Positions 34,223 through 44,667 of a stretch of 64,000 nucleotides of DNA are shown here, in pieces. The stretch covers positions 682,001 to 746,000 of the forward strand of contig MU385716.1 in the NCBI GenBank assembly GCA_022497155.1, in the 5' to 3' direction. Every line of letters starts with the position of its first letter. Within the stretch, counting starts at the first letter, position 1. The notes beneath the pieces are model-generated. The model was not told the origin of the DNA, did no database searches, and saw nothing but the letters and a program-made list of their open reading frames with translations. The translations under genes and the position numbers were made by a program. The stretch is from Whalleya microplaca. Its lineage: Eukaryota; Ascomycota; Sordariomycetes; Xylariales; Xylariaceae.

Positions 34223-34804
34223 ATGGAGAAGACAGCTCTCATTGTCCTAGATCTACAGAATGGCGTAGTCGGTATGCTCCAGGGTGCCAATGTCGTGCAT
34301 ACGTCTGGCTACTTGAAAAAAGTCTCGGATACCCTCACCGCGGCAAGGAGGGCGGGCGTCCCCATCATCCAGGTGGTCACCAGCTTCCGCGAGAACTACG
34401 CCGACCTCTCCAGCCGCAACCGCCTCATGGCACCGGTGAAGGCGGGCGGTCTCTTCAAGGAGTCGGACCCCTCGACCCACGTCCACCCGTCGGTGTCTCA
34501 GCCGGACACCGACATCCACGTGCGCAAGCACCGCGTCTCGGCCTTTCACGGCACGGACTTGGACGTCGTCTTGCGGTCGCTGGGGGTTGAGAAGCTGGTC
34601 CTCTTCGGACTGGCCACGAGCGGTGCCGTCCTCTCTACATCCCTCCAGGCCGCCGATCTGGATTACGACATCGTGGTGCTGAAGGATTTGTGCGCGGACA
34701 CTTCAACCGATGTTCATGATACGCTGGTGGGAAAGGTACTGCCCAAACAGGGGACGGTCATGAGTGCTGAGGAATGGTTGGCACAGATGGGAGGGAAGGC
34801 ATAA
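34223..34804 (+). CDS. Isochorismatase-fold hydrolase-like protein lacking the nucleophile Cys
   Basis: A 193-residue protein of the isochorismatase/nicotinamidase fold. The Asp of the catalytic set is seen in IVLDLQNG (D10) and the Lys in VRKHRVSAF (K102). The third position, at the start of the helix after FGLATSG, is Ala135 (codon GCC at 34625-34627) where cysteine hydrolases of the fold carry Cys. Proteins of the fold without Cys exist, such as true isochorismatases, so activity is not excluded but a thioester mechanism is. Single exon; the start is the ATG just before the first beta strand. The frame stays open upstream to about 34028, but that part lacks family similarity. Substrate unknown. 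Confidence 0.88.
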   Translation: MEKTALIVLDLQNGVVGMLQGANVVHTSGYLKKVSDTLTAARRAGVPIIQVVTSFRENYADLSSRNRLMAPVKAGGLFKESDPSTHVHPSVSQPDTDIHVRKHRVSAFHGTDLDVVLRSLGVEKLVLFGLATSGAVLSTSLQAADLDYDIVVLKDLCADTSTDVHDTLVGKVLPKQGTVMSAEEWLAQMGGKA

Positions 34805-35287
34805 ATAATGAGTAGGCCACTACTTCGTATAGTGGCTTCATATTGATGGTACTGATTCAACTGTATGGCTGTTGATAGATGAGAATAAGGTTGAAAAATA
34901 ATATATACCTAGGTATTGTTCGAGTGAACTACATTATAAACTTAAATTATGAAGTATCCTCAGTATATTAAGTGGTATCATCAAATACATCTAAGTAAAG
35001 GTATGGATTAGTAACGAGATGGAGCTTATAGGTTACTCTTTCTGATTCCTGTAGCTGTTGTGGTTTTATGTACTTATGCAGCACCAACATCTAGCGTGCA
35101 TAACTCCTTGTTGGCTGCTGAGTTCCTTGACAGCTGTTCACAGCCGAGAGCAATTCAGCCTTCTAACATACATAATTCAGTCCCGTTCACCCAGACGTCA
35201 CTTTTTAAGGCCATACATCTATTATTTAAGACGAACGTGTCACGGTTCCCGCGATAGGCTCGCTTTTCTTCACACCAACAACCCAAC
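34805..35287. other. Intergenic spacer between tandem genes
   Basis: AT-rich. Includes one exact TACCTAGGTA palindrome and the promoter of the PWI/SR gene. No coding signal. Confidence 0.5.
34906..34915. repeat. Palindrome TACCTAGGTA, copy 1
   Basis: Exact 10-bp perfect palindrome, one of four copies in intergenic DNA of this window (see findings). Confidence 0.8.
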
Positions 35288-37073
35288 ATGGCAGCCAGCG
35301 TGGACGCGAAGCTCTTAAGAGCGACAAAGTTTCCGCCAGAGTTCAGCCAGAAGGTTGACATGCAAAAGGTCAATCATCAGGTCATGAAGAAGTGCGTACA
35401 TACATACTTCCACCCCGCCTGAATGTTGCGATACCTGAGAACTGACCGACTCGTTTCGCAGGTGGATTGCCAGTAAGATCTCCGAGATACTGGGCTCCGA
35501 AGATGATGTCGTTACCGAGCTCTGCTTCAATCTGATCGAAGGTTCCCGCTTTGTAGGTCCACCCCCGGATTACAGATTACAATGCTACAATCAATTACCT
35601 AAGCTTTCTGACGATTAATGCTGACGATATTAATGCTGCAGCCCGATATAAAATCCATGCAAATCCAACTCACTGGCTTCCTCGACAAAGACACGGCGCC
35701 ATTCTGCAAGGAACTATGGAAACTTTGTCTGAGTGCCCAGTCTAACCCACAAGGTGTGCCCAAGGAACTTCTGGAGGCCAAGAAGCTCGAGCTTATTCAA
35801 GAGAAGGTGATGATACACTTGCCCCTACCCAGGTAATTGCGATAAACTAATACCCACCAGATCGATGCGGACAAGGCCGCCGAAGAGACACGGGCCAGAC
35901 GGGAGATCCAAGAGCGCCGCGACCGCGACTTAGCAGATATCCGAGATCGTGAACGACGGGAACGTGGATTCCGTGGTGGACGTGGCGATAACTGGCGCGG
36001 TGGAAGACGTGGGGATCGAGCCTTCGGAGACCGCAGCAGAGACTTCGGCCGTGGAGGTGACCGTTCTCCGTCACCACCCAGACGAGACCGAGATTCGTAC
36101 CAGAACAATCGTGATCGATACGTGCCGCAAGGACGCCGCGGAGGTCGGCAAGACTTCAGGCGTGGCCGCTCTCCAACACGCTCTGCGAGCCCTGTTTCTA
36201 GAGTTTCCTCTTCTCGTTCTCGCCCGTTGAGCACGTCTAGTGAACGTAGCCGCCGGGCTAGCATTCGATCAGTTACTCCCCCTCGCCGCCGTTCTAGAGG
36301 ATACAGATCACCACCTCGTTATAGGACTTCAGCGAAGCGGGACCGACCCACTCGACGAGGGAGAGACCACAGCCCGCGCAGAAACCGCCGCAGACGAAAC
36401 ACCTCTTCTCTAGGCAGTGACGGCAGGTCAGCTAACAGCGAGTCACGCTCACCAGCACCGAAAAGGCGCAGGTACTCGGATTCGCTCAGTCGTTCGAGAT
36501 CTCCTGTGCGTCGAGATGTTCGACGTCTCAGTCGCTCCCGGTCATCATCTTCACGATCCCGATCACCAAGTCGTAGCCCCAGACGGCGACCAGTGCGCGA
36601 ACTCATAAGCCGTAGCCCTACGCCTAACCGCCGTGGAAGATTGCGGCGGTCACCAACGCGTAGTCTAAGCCCGCCAAAATCGTCAAAAGAGCCCAAGCGC
36701 TCGAGCTTAAGAGGCAGAGGAGGAAGCCAATCCCCCACCAGACACAGCCCTTCGAGAAAGCGGAGATCTTCCACTAACTCCCCTCGTGCCCGTGACAAAT
36801 CCGCTGATGTTTCGGAAGATGAAGATAGACACCAAACCGCGAGACCAGCGGCGGCCTCAGTGTCCGAGGAGGTTCGTTCTTCTTAACGGAACCCGAAATT
36901 CGTATCTCATCGTTGTTTGTCGTGTGTGTTCGGATCGAAGAACTGACTCTCATCTTATATTTCGTCAGACCAAGACCCCGCAACAGCAGGCCAACGAGCT
37001 GCGCGAGAAGCTTCTGAAGGAGCGAATCAAGAAGATGAGAAGAACCTCAAGTGGTGACATCGTCAACGAGTGA
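35288..37073 (+). CDS. PWI-domain SR-rich splicing factor (SRRM1/SRm160-like)
   Basis: Nuclear pre-mRNA processing protein. Exons 35288-35391, 35462-35552, 35642-35806, 35861-36871 and 36969-37073 give 491 residues. Residues about 30-120 are a PWI nucleic-acid-binding domain; the name motif appears as KWIASKISEILG, with DDVVTELCFNLIE and the following helix GFLDKDTAPFCKELWKLCL. Then comes a charged helix (AAEETRARREIQERRDRD), an RGG-like stretch (RGFRGGRGDNWRGGRRG), and about 230 residues of RS/SR, SPRR and SRSRSP repeats typical of SR proteins and targets of SR kinases. A final helical tail (QQQANELREKLLKERIKKMRR) is encoded by its own exon. The architecture matches SRm160-type splicing coactivators. 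Confidence 0.9.
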
Positions 37074-38190
37074 GGCTAATCTTCTAGACTTGCAGGTTAC
37101 AGACAGCATTTCTCTCCTCTGAGGGTATTGCGGCTTGCCGATACCCCAAGTTTTTACTCTCTTTATTCTGGCATGAGCTCGAGGTTAGTCACCAGATTGG
37201 TTTTTGCTCTAGGCCCATGAAGTACGGCGTTCAGCATATAAATAAGAAGCAATTAATAGACCTCGTTGCGAGAAAGTTCAACTCGACACCTTGTATGTGA
37301 TTGTTTCCTTGATTGATGGAATGGGACTACATTTTCTCCCTCGTGGAAGAATCGGTGATGTTATGCAGGCTACTGTTGACCAATCCTAGAAACTGAGTAG
37401 CCCTCCCGTTGTCTCGACCGTTTCCATATCAAGGTGCCTAACGTGCTCTGTATCTACGAGTCCATGGTCATTATTATGATCTTAAGATCAGATGAAACTA
37501 TGAAGTCTTAGTAATGTAAACCTAAACATTCCAGTTAATGAGGTTTTCATATCTTGTTTGCCTTATAAAGGGTTTATATTCGAAGCTTAGTGGGAAGTAA
37601 TTCTGTCTGTTTGACCATTGTACCTACTCTATATAAATTGACCTGCAACGTGACGATTGACTTAAGACGATGCATAGACCCAACGTCTAAGATAATAGCG
37701 AAATATATTTCTACTATAAGCTATGTATGCATGATAGCCCTATACACAACAGTACGCAAGTTCCTGACGGTAGGGTATCGACCTCAGTATTGGGATATTC
37801 TTCTACTATCGCCTTGATCCTTGACCATCCTATTCTTTTGCGTATCATGTCTTCCTACACTTTTGAAATCGAATATATGAGAGTAAGAGCTTAGATATGA
37901 CCATCATGAAAACTATGGTGAGAGTAGAATATTGTAAGAATTACTTGAGTTGGAGTGCATCTTGTTCGTACAAGGCACCCGACTATAATTAGGTCGTATA
38001 AACGCTAATCTAGCGCCAATGTTAGCGGTGGCGCTAGCTGCAGTACGGGACGCTCGGGCCATGTTCCGGTCCTCGGAATCAGCGATCTTCTCAGCGATGC
38101 CGACAGCAAATAGTCGCAAGCAATTTTGAACTTATGTACACATCCTAGCATCACGACCTCGAACCGACAACAGATATCCGAAACGCCACG
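37074..38190. other. Intergenic spacer between tandem genes
   Basis: AT-rich region between the PWI/SR gene and EAF6. Nothing supported. The last 150 bp carry the EAF6 promoter. Confidence 0.5.
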
Positions 38191-38930
38191 ATGACGGAGA
38201 ACAGCCAATCGACCTCCGCGGGAGGTAACCACGAGCCTCTGATAGGAGAGTATCTCAAGCAGCGCCAGCATCTCAAGGAGCTGCTAAACAAGAAAAAGAA
38301 GAACCAGCAGCAATTGGTAAGCCAGCTATCCCAGCTTTCATCACGGACAGGCCAGAAGGCGATCAGCTTCTAACAAGAACGCGATGTGGCAGGCGCAGCT
38401 GGAGCAGAGCATCCTCGATATCGAGACGCGCTACCTCGACAGCACCACCTTCGGCAACATCGTCGCCGGCTTCGAGTCCTACCTGAAGGGCGGTTCCAGC
38501 GCCGCGGCCCAGCGCAAGCGCGGCGGGCTGACGGACCAGAACCGCGTCTTCTCGCGCTCCTCGATCTCCTACAACTCCCTCCACGTACGTGTATTACCGC
38601 AGTTGATTGACTACGACCCTACCTAAATCTCCACCCGGGGTGTCTGACTAACCTGTGATGCTTACGAACGTATAGCCCGACAACGCAGAGGCTTCCTCCG
38701 CCACCTCGACTCCGGCCGCGCCGACGCCGATCTCGACCTCGTTCGCGAACAAGGACAAGGACGGCGGCTCCAACCAGCCGACCCCGACCTCGGCCACGGA
38801 CAAGAAGGGCGGCAAGAAGAAGCAGCAGCAGCAGAAGCGGAAGGAGAAGGACGCGGATGACGAGGGAAGCGAGACGGACTCGCGCGAGGCCAAGAAGATG
38901 CGCACGAACTTCGGCGCCTCGCGGAAATAG
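38191..38930 (+). CDS. EAF6: Chromatin modification-related protein Eaf6
   Basis: Small non-catalytic subunit shared by NuA4 and NuA3-type histone acetyltransferase complexes. Exons 38191-38316, 38378-38584 and 38676-38930 give 195 residues. The N-terminal coiled coil (LIGEYLKQRQHLKELLNKKKKNQQQL) continues in WQAQLEQSILDIETRYLDST, followed by the hallmark GNIVAGFESYLKG and the later FSRSSISYNSL. The C-terminus is a long disordered, Lys/Gln-rich tail (KKGGKKKQQQQKRKEKD) that makes the protein longer than yeast Eaf6, as usual in filamentous fungi. The first intron's acceptor (AAG at 38377) lies only a few bases after a CTAAC-like sequence, so that boundary is less certain; it is the best in-frame choice. 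Confidence 0.92.
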
Positions 38931-39532
38931 GTGCTCTTCATCAGCCGGCGACGGGTCGCGTATGGTTCGTCCTTTTCGCGGGACTTTCGGCGTCGTGGCT
39001 TTCGGCGTTCTTGGGATTACTAAGGTCGGGTATGGGGCATATTGGCATTTTTGATATGGCGTCAGGTGTAGCTACGATTTCTGTTTCTACTTGAGATACC
39101 CAATGGTAAAGAACGCAATAGTCTCATAGTGAAATTCACAATTGACACATGATACTTCGTAGTTTAGCTTCACACCTGTAGTATAGACTGAAAATGTTGT
39201 GCTTAATTCTTCCAAGGTCTAGAATTGTACAGCTATACGCGTGAGCTGCTTACGCGACTCGCCCCGCGTTAAGAGGTACCTATAGGCCTATATCTTTTCA
39301 CGAGTAAGGTATACCACCTAGACTATTGATGCCTTTAGGTAATAATACCCCGCCGGGCAATTGAGGGACCGGCATGTAATGTGGGGTGCTCTTAGCTGGC
39401 ATTGAACTGGCATGTAGGCAGTTGAAGCACGATAGTCTGATGTCAGGTCATTAGCTGAGCTTATCTCTCCCCTTACATGCCTGCTATACTCAAGTAGGTT
39501 GTTTACACGACGCTGACCCAATTCGAACCGCC
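38931..39532. other. Intergenic spacer between tandem genes
   Basis: EAF6 3' region and DPP5 promoter. Nothing else seen. Confidence 0.5.
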
Positions 39533-42012
39533 ATGACTTTGAAGGCCACCAAGTTCACCCCGGAGGTGCTCCTTTCGGCCCCCCGTCGAAGCTCGGGCGT
39601 GCCCAATGCCACTGGGACACTCGCCCTATTTACCGGTGCGTTTATAATAGTTGAACATGTTAAGGTCGTTCAGAGCTGAAGTTGACGCTGGTGTTTGCAG
39701 TGTCCCAGTATTCATTCGAGTCGCACTCTAGGGGCTACTCGATCAAGGTCCTGGATATACAGACCGGCCAGTCGACTCTGCTGTACGACAACCCGGCTTA
39801 TACCGAGCCAACATGGATTTCTGAACATGAATTCGTCCTCGTCAAGAACGGGGAGACCACGTCAAGTCTCGTGGTAGCAGACGCCACGAAGCCTGGCTCT
39901 GAGTAAGTATAACCCCCCTTTCACCCCCTTTAGTCCACTATTACGTTGCTGACACCATGTTGCGGTGTGTCTGTGTTGTAGTCCCTATGAGATCAGCAGC
40001 TTCAAGGGACTGATATCGAATATCAAGGTCAAGTCTATCGGCAATGGCACCATTGCCTTTGCCTGCACTGCTCCCACGACGGCTTCGGGAGAGATGTACA
40101 ACTCGGCAGATGACAAGCAGCCGCTGTCTAGTGCGAGAGTGTACACCCATCTGTTCGTGAGGCATTGGGACTCCTATGTCACGAAGCGTAGGAGCGGGTT
40201 ATTCTACGGCGCACTGAAGAAGGTAGATAAGAACTGGAATCTTGGGGGGCTGGTGAACGCGCTCGCCGGCACGGAACTAGAGTGCCCGGTTCCCCCCTTC
40301 GGAGGCTCCAGTGACTACGACATTAGCAAGGAGGGCATAGTGCTCGTGGCGAAGGATCCGCATCTCAACCCCGCGCTGTGGACGAAGACAGATCTCTACT
40401 ATGTCCCCCTGAAGACTTTCACAGAGAAGAAAGCTCCATTGCCGCAAATTGTCAAGACGGGGAAGCTTCAGGGCTACACGGGCAACCCCGTGTTCTCGCA
40501 TGACGGGACGAAGGTGGCGTTCAAGCGCATGCGACACACCCAGTACGAATCGGATAAGTGGCGGCTCCTGCTGTTGCCCGATGTGAACGACCTGAGCAAT
40601 GTGCAGGAGTTCTACAAGACGGAGGATGGCGAGGGCGGCTGGGATCTCAGACCTGAGGGCATCGTGTGGAGCCATGATGGCAAGGAGCTTTATGTCACCG
40701 CTGAGAAGGATGGACGACAACTATTATTCAAGCTACCATCGACCCCGTTAGAAGCCCAGAACCTCCCGGAACCGTTGACGAAGAACGGAGCAGTGGGCGA
40801 CTTCTTCAATCTGGGCGATGGTGATGGCCATTTATTCCTTACCTCAACCTCACTAGTCGACAACTCTTCCTACTCGATCGTCGACCCCGCGGAAACTAAG
40901 GCCCCGGCGGTAGTGTCCTCGAGCTCCAAGGAAGGCAAGTCGTTCGGCCTGACCAAGAGCCAGTTCGACGAGTTCTGGTTCAAGGGCGCGGGCGACTACA
41001 AGTGCCACGCCCTGGTCGTGAAGCCGTCCAACTTCGACCCGAACAAGAGGTACCCCTTAGCGTTCCTGATACACGGCGGACCGCAGGGGGCGTGGGCCGA
41101 TAGCTGGAGCACGAGGTGGAACCCGGCGATATTTGCCGAGCAGGGCTACATCGCGGTCATGCCCAATCCGACGGGCAGCACGGGGTACGGTCAGGCGCTG
41201 ACGGACGGCATCACGAAGGAATGGGGTGGACGCCCGTACAACGACTTGGTGAACTGCTTCGAGCACATCGCTGACAATCTCCCCTACGTCGATACCAATA
41301 ATGCCGTGGCATTAGGTGCATCGTATGGAGGCTATATGATCAGTAAGGTTTCATTTCAACCACTCCTATCTAAGAGATGTCTACTCCCTCTTCTTTGTAC
41401 GAATAACTGACCTTCCCTCGCCAGATTGGATCCAGGGACACCCGCTAGGCCGCAAGTTCAAGGCGCTCGTCTGCCACGACGGCATCTTCAGCACCATGAG
41501 CGACTGGTCGACCGAGGAGCTCTTCTTCACCATCCACGACATGGGCGGCACCCTGTGGGACTACCGCGAGGGCTACGAGAAGTGGGACCCGGCCGCCCAC
41601 ACGGACGCCTGGGCGACGCCGCAGCTCGTCATCCACAGCGAGCTCGACTACCGGCTGCCGATCTCTGAGGGCCTGGCCGCTTTCAATGGTACGTGTTCGA
41701 GGGTCCTTTTTTAAAGATCTAGCCCACCCTTTTTGTAGATCAGACGCTAACTTTTGGCTTGTGAAATAGTCCTGCAGACCCGCGGCGTCCCGAGCCGACT
41801 TTTGGTGTTCCCTGACGAGAATCATGTGAGTTATATTACCCGTCTTAAAAGAGAAGTTCTTCGTCCTTTACTAACTGTATGCGAATCAGTGGGTACTAAA
41901 GCCCGAGAACTCACTCGTATGGCACAAGGAGGTCCTAGGTTGGATTAAGAAGTGGAGTGGTCTAGATACAACAGGACTGTCGGAAGGTACAGAAAGCCTG
42001 AGGATCAATTAA
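39533..42012 (+). CDS. dpp5: Dipeptidyl-peptidase 5 (S9C prolyl oligopeptidase family), no signal peptide
   Basis: Serine peptidase releasing N-terminal dipeptides. Six exons, 39533-39635, 39701-39902, 39982-41342, 41425-41688, 41770-41825 and 41890-42012, give 702 residues. The N-terminal half is a beta-propeller. The C-terminal alpha/beta hydrolase domain has the oxyanion HGGP, the nucleophile GASYGGYM (Ser), the acid HSELDYR (Asp) and FPDENHWV (His), the last assembled across intron 5. The N-terminus [20 protein letters not shown] starts right at the family's conserved MLSAPRRS segment; secreted fungal DppV has a signal peptide there. No upstream in-frame signal was seen, so this looks like an intracellular paralogue. 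The gene converges on the coiled-coil gene. Confidence 0.94.
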
Positions 42013-42165
42013 GACTGCCTGACGAATGTATATCGAGCTAAATCATGAGCAACATAGCCATTAGGTACAAACAATCCTTCTCCACTAAATATCTGAGGCG
42101 ACTGCCTCTCAAATCGTGCCTTCGTAGGTTTAGGTAGCAAGTTTGATAATGCACAATCTCCCCTT

Positions 42166-43461
42166 CTACAGGTATAAGTATTCCTCTTGGTCTGTCTCGG
42201 TCGAACCGTTTCCATGATTCACCCGGTGAGACATCGGCATGAATTTTCGTCGATGTTGACTACAGCAGTTGTTCGAACCAAGCGGAATTAGATCCGTTTC
42301 CTGTCTCTTAAGGGGCAGCAGCTTAGCTATACCATCGAGGTCCCTGTCCAATAGGTCGTACAATGGCTTGTAGTTAGTGCGATGCATTGTGTCTTTGACG
42401 TGTTGCCACGATAATTTGTCGACGTTAATGAATATAGCGGCACCAGTTTTGCTCCATGTCTCGGTCTCGAGAACTTCCACCAGATCGGGGTAATCCTTCT
42501 GGAGCTCCTTCTGGATAAACCACGCAATCCGGGAATCTAACTTTCTCAAATACCCTCTGATAAATCGAGCCTCGCTCTTGGGACGGTGAGCCATGTACGA
42601 TTTTCTGAACTTGGCGTATTTCTCGAGCATCTGCTTCGCCGCTGCTGGTGGGCTTCTTCTCCCTAAACAGGTGGGAGCCTTGGACATAGTGGCATCGTTA
42701 TTAGATATGGGTTTTTCTGGGCGGGGATCTAGTATTGTATGTACAATTAGTATTCCTGCAAGAAGAAAATAGACTATAGCTCTTTTCTCACCATTTTGAT
42801 TCACTGGAGAGTTTGGGATGAGTGGGGGTTCCAGAAATTGCAATAGTCGCTCTTGAAAAGGAGCAAGTCTGTTGAGGGAATCCTGGAATTGGGCTTGCCC
42901 ATCGACAAGGTTTTCGATGATCTCCTTTTCCTCCGAAGCGACCATCGACTTCTGCTCGAAGGTTTTGTGCAGTGAGCCGAGTTTGTCGTCTAGAGACTGC
43001 ACGCTACGAGTCACTTCTATCAAGCTATCATTCAATATTTTCATCTCCTCTTCTTGAGCGGACACACTAGATTGTGTTGCTTTGATGCTTTCTTGGGTGA
43101 TATCGATGTGTTTCTGTTGACGGTGGAGAGTATCAGTCACACTCTCGATCTTTTCGCCTGCCTTACCAATATTCTCATTCAGGTGACGATAATGATAGTT
43201 GACCTGATCATTGAGAACCTGCAGACTTTTGTTTGTAGTGCGGACGCCTGGTTCGACGTCGTGGTATAGTTTGCGGAGAGACTCCACGTCCTTCTGGAGT
43301 TCTTCTAGTGTCTCCGCAGCTTTGGCCCCTTGAATATCTCGCATCATTCCTTCCATTAAGTCAAGCTTGTGTAACATACACTTGATAGACTTCAGAGTCC
43401 ATGCTTGTGACAGTTGGTTCCAGTCTAGCTGTATTTGTGCTTCTTCGGGTTCCTGAGCCAT
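42166..43461 (-). CDS. Coiled-coil protein of unknown function, with a probable 63-nt in-frame intron
   Basis: I do not recognise the family. The unspliced frame is 431 residues. Residues about 25-215 are long heptad-type helices (LEELQKDVESLRKLYHDVE, VTRSVQSLDDKLGSLHKTF), suggesting a rod-like scaffold. Residues about 280-390 form a second, compact basic part (KYAKFRKSYMAHR, RFIRGYLRKLDSRIAWFIQ). Between them lies a hydrophobic stretch (AIVYFLLAGILIVHTIL) that resembles a membrane helix, but the DNA has a GTGAGA donor (from 42791), a TACTAAT branch site and a TAG acceptor (42729), a normal 63-nt fungal intron. Splicing would give a 410-residue soluble protein. Start is the first ATG, well placed before the first helix. 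Confidence 0.72.
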   Translation of the reverse strand: MAQEPEEAQIQLDWNQLSQAWTLKSIKCMLHKLDLMEGMMRDIQGAKAAETLEELQKDVESLRKLYHDVEPGVRTTNKSLQVLNDQVNYHYRHLNENIGKAGEKIESVTDTLHRQQKHIDITQESIKATQSSVSAQEEEMKILNDSLIEVTRSVQSLDDKLGSLHKTFEQKSMVASEEKEIIENLVDGQAQFQDSLNRLAPFQERLLQFLEPPLIPNSPVNQNGEKRAIVYFLLAGILIVHTILDPRPEKPISNNDATMSKAPTCLGRRSPPAAAKQMLEKYAKFRKSYMAHRPKSEARFIRGYLRKLDSRIAWFIQKELQKDYPDLVEVLETETWSKTGAAIFINVDKLSWQHVKDTMHRTNYKPLYDLLDRDLDGIAKLLPLKRQETDLIPLGSNNCCSQHRRKFMPMSHRVNHGNGSTETDQEEYLYL

Positions 43462-43871
43462 GGCGGTGATTTGAACCGTTCTGGCTCCTTTCGATATTTC
43501 TTCGTCGGGTGTAATAGTCTAGTTTAGAACACAGGAGTAGATGAAGAATGAACAAGCGTACCGGCGCTTCGGTTATTGTTGAAATGCAATGGCGCAACGC
43601 AACCTGGAGAATTGGGAGTTTATATCCATTAGTATGGATGCAACTTTACAAGTCTCTTGATGCTGAAGATACCTACACAAGGTGACTTCTCCCAAGCACA
43701 CTGAAATATGAAATGGGGAGGATTAGGGGGGAAAGTACAGGCAGAACCTAAATTTAGAAACCAAATATCATTCCGTAGCTATGGCAGGCATGATCCAAGG
43801 ACCTAAACGTGAGGACAACGCTGATGTAGGCCCTACCTCCCTTTCCAACGTACCTTCTTCCTGATGGAATA

Positions 43872-43881
43872 TACCTAGGTA
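43872..43881. repeat. Palindrome TACCTAGGTA, copy 2
   Basis: Exact copy about 410 bp upstream of the coiled-coil gene start; pairs with the copy 26 bp away. Confidence 0.8.
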
Positions 43882-43897
43882 CTTATAAAAAGGTAGC

Positions 43898-43907
43898 TAC
43901 CTAGGTA
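43898..43907. repeat. Palindrome TACCTAGGTA, copy 3
   Basis: Exact copy, centre-to-centre 26 bp (about 2.5 helical turns) from copy 2. Confidence 0.8.
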
Positions 43908-44667
43908 CATATATGTACCTGCCCAAGCCTTGAGTAAGGCTTATATATTATAACAAGGCCACTGGTAATCACCAAGCCGGCATGGCGAGGGAGTCGGAGT
44001 TACTGTTGCGGCCTCCTTATTGAGTGGCTCATGGGGGCGTTATACGACTGCGCAGACGGCAGGGGCAGTTTCACGACGGAAAGATTAGCCTTCGGGTGAA
44101 ATTTTTTTTCTTCCCTTTTCAAAGGTCTGGAGTTCAAATACCCGGATGATTTCATTTTTTAACCCATCCTGTATGACATTATAGATCTGAACTTATTCAT
44201 CTACTCGTACTGAATTGCAGGCCTTCGCGGAACATTGGGTGGCATTGAGTTTATGATACATGCAAGGTCCAAACTCCCTTACCGATGACTCGCACCCGAA
44301 GTTCAGGTCTTCCTCTGAGAACCCTGTGCTTCTCTCTATAATGGTGGTATGTGAAGCTCATCTTAAATACGTCCAATGGATGGATTTCAACATATATATC
44401 ATCATCGGTTGCCACGATGAAAGCTGCCAGGTCCTCAGCAATAAAGATAGGGGCAGTAAAATATCAGTAAAAGATATAGGCATCATTGAGCACCATAGGA
44501 CATGACCTTTAATACCATTCTTCATTTTTAGCTCTATCCTAAACATAAGAGGTATATACATAACCGGCGCGAGACAATCAGACTAAGTGGCGCCAACATC
44601 CAACCCATAAAAATGTATTGCCATGCAATGAGACGTATAAACGCCAAGATGTTATTTCAATATAAGT

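Larger units (their letters stand above)
43462..44667. other. Intergenic region with palindromes
   Basis: Upstream of the coiled-coil gene and downstream of the MFS gene. Contains two exact TACCTAGGTA copies 26 bp apart. No coding signal; frames near 44.3 kb are unsupported. Confidence 0.5.

Noticed and set aside
34253..34549. Antisense frame in the isochorismatase-fold gene
   Set aside because: Shadow of a GC-rich coding sequence; no independent evidence.
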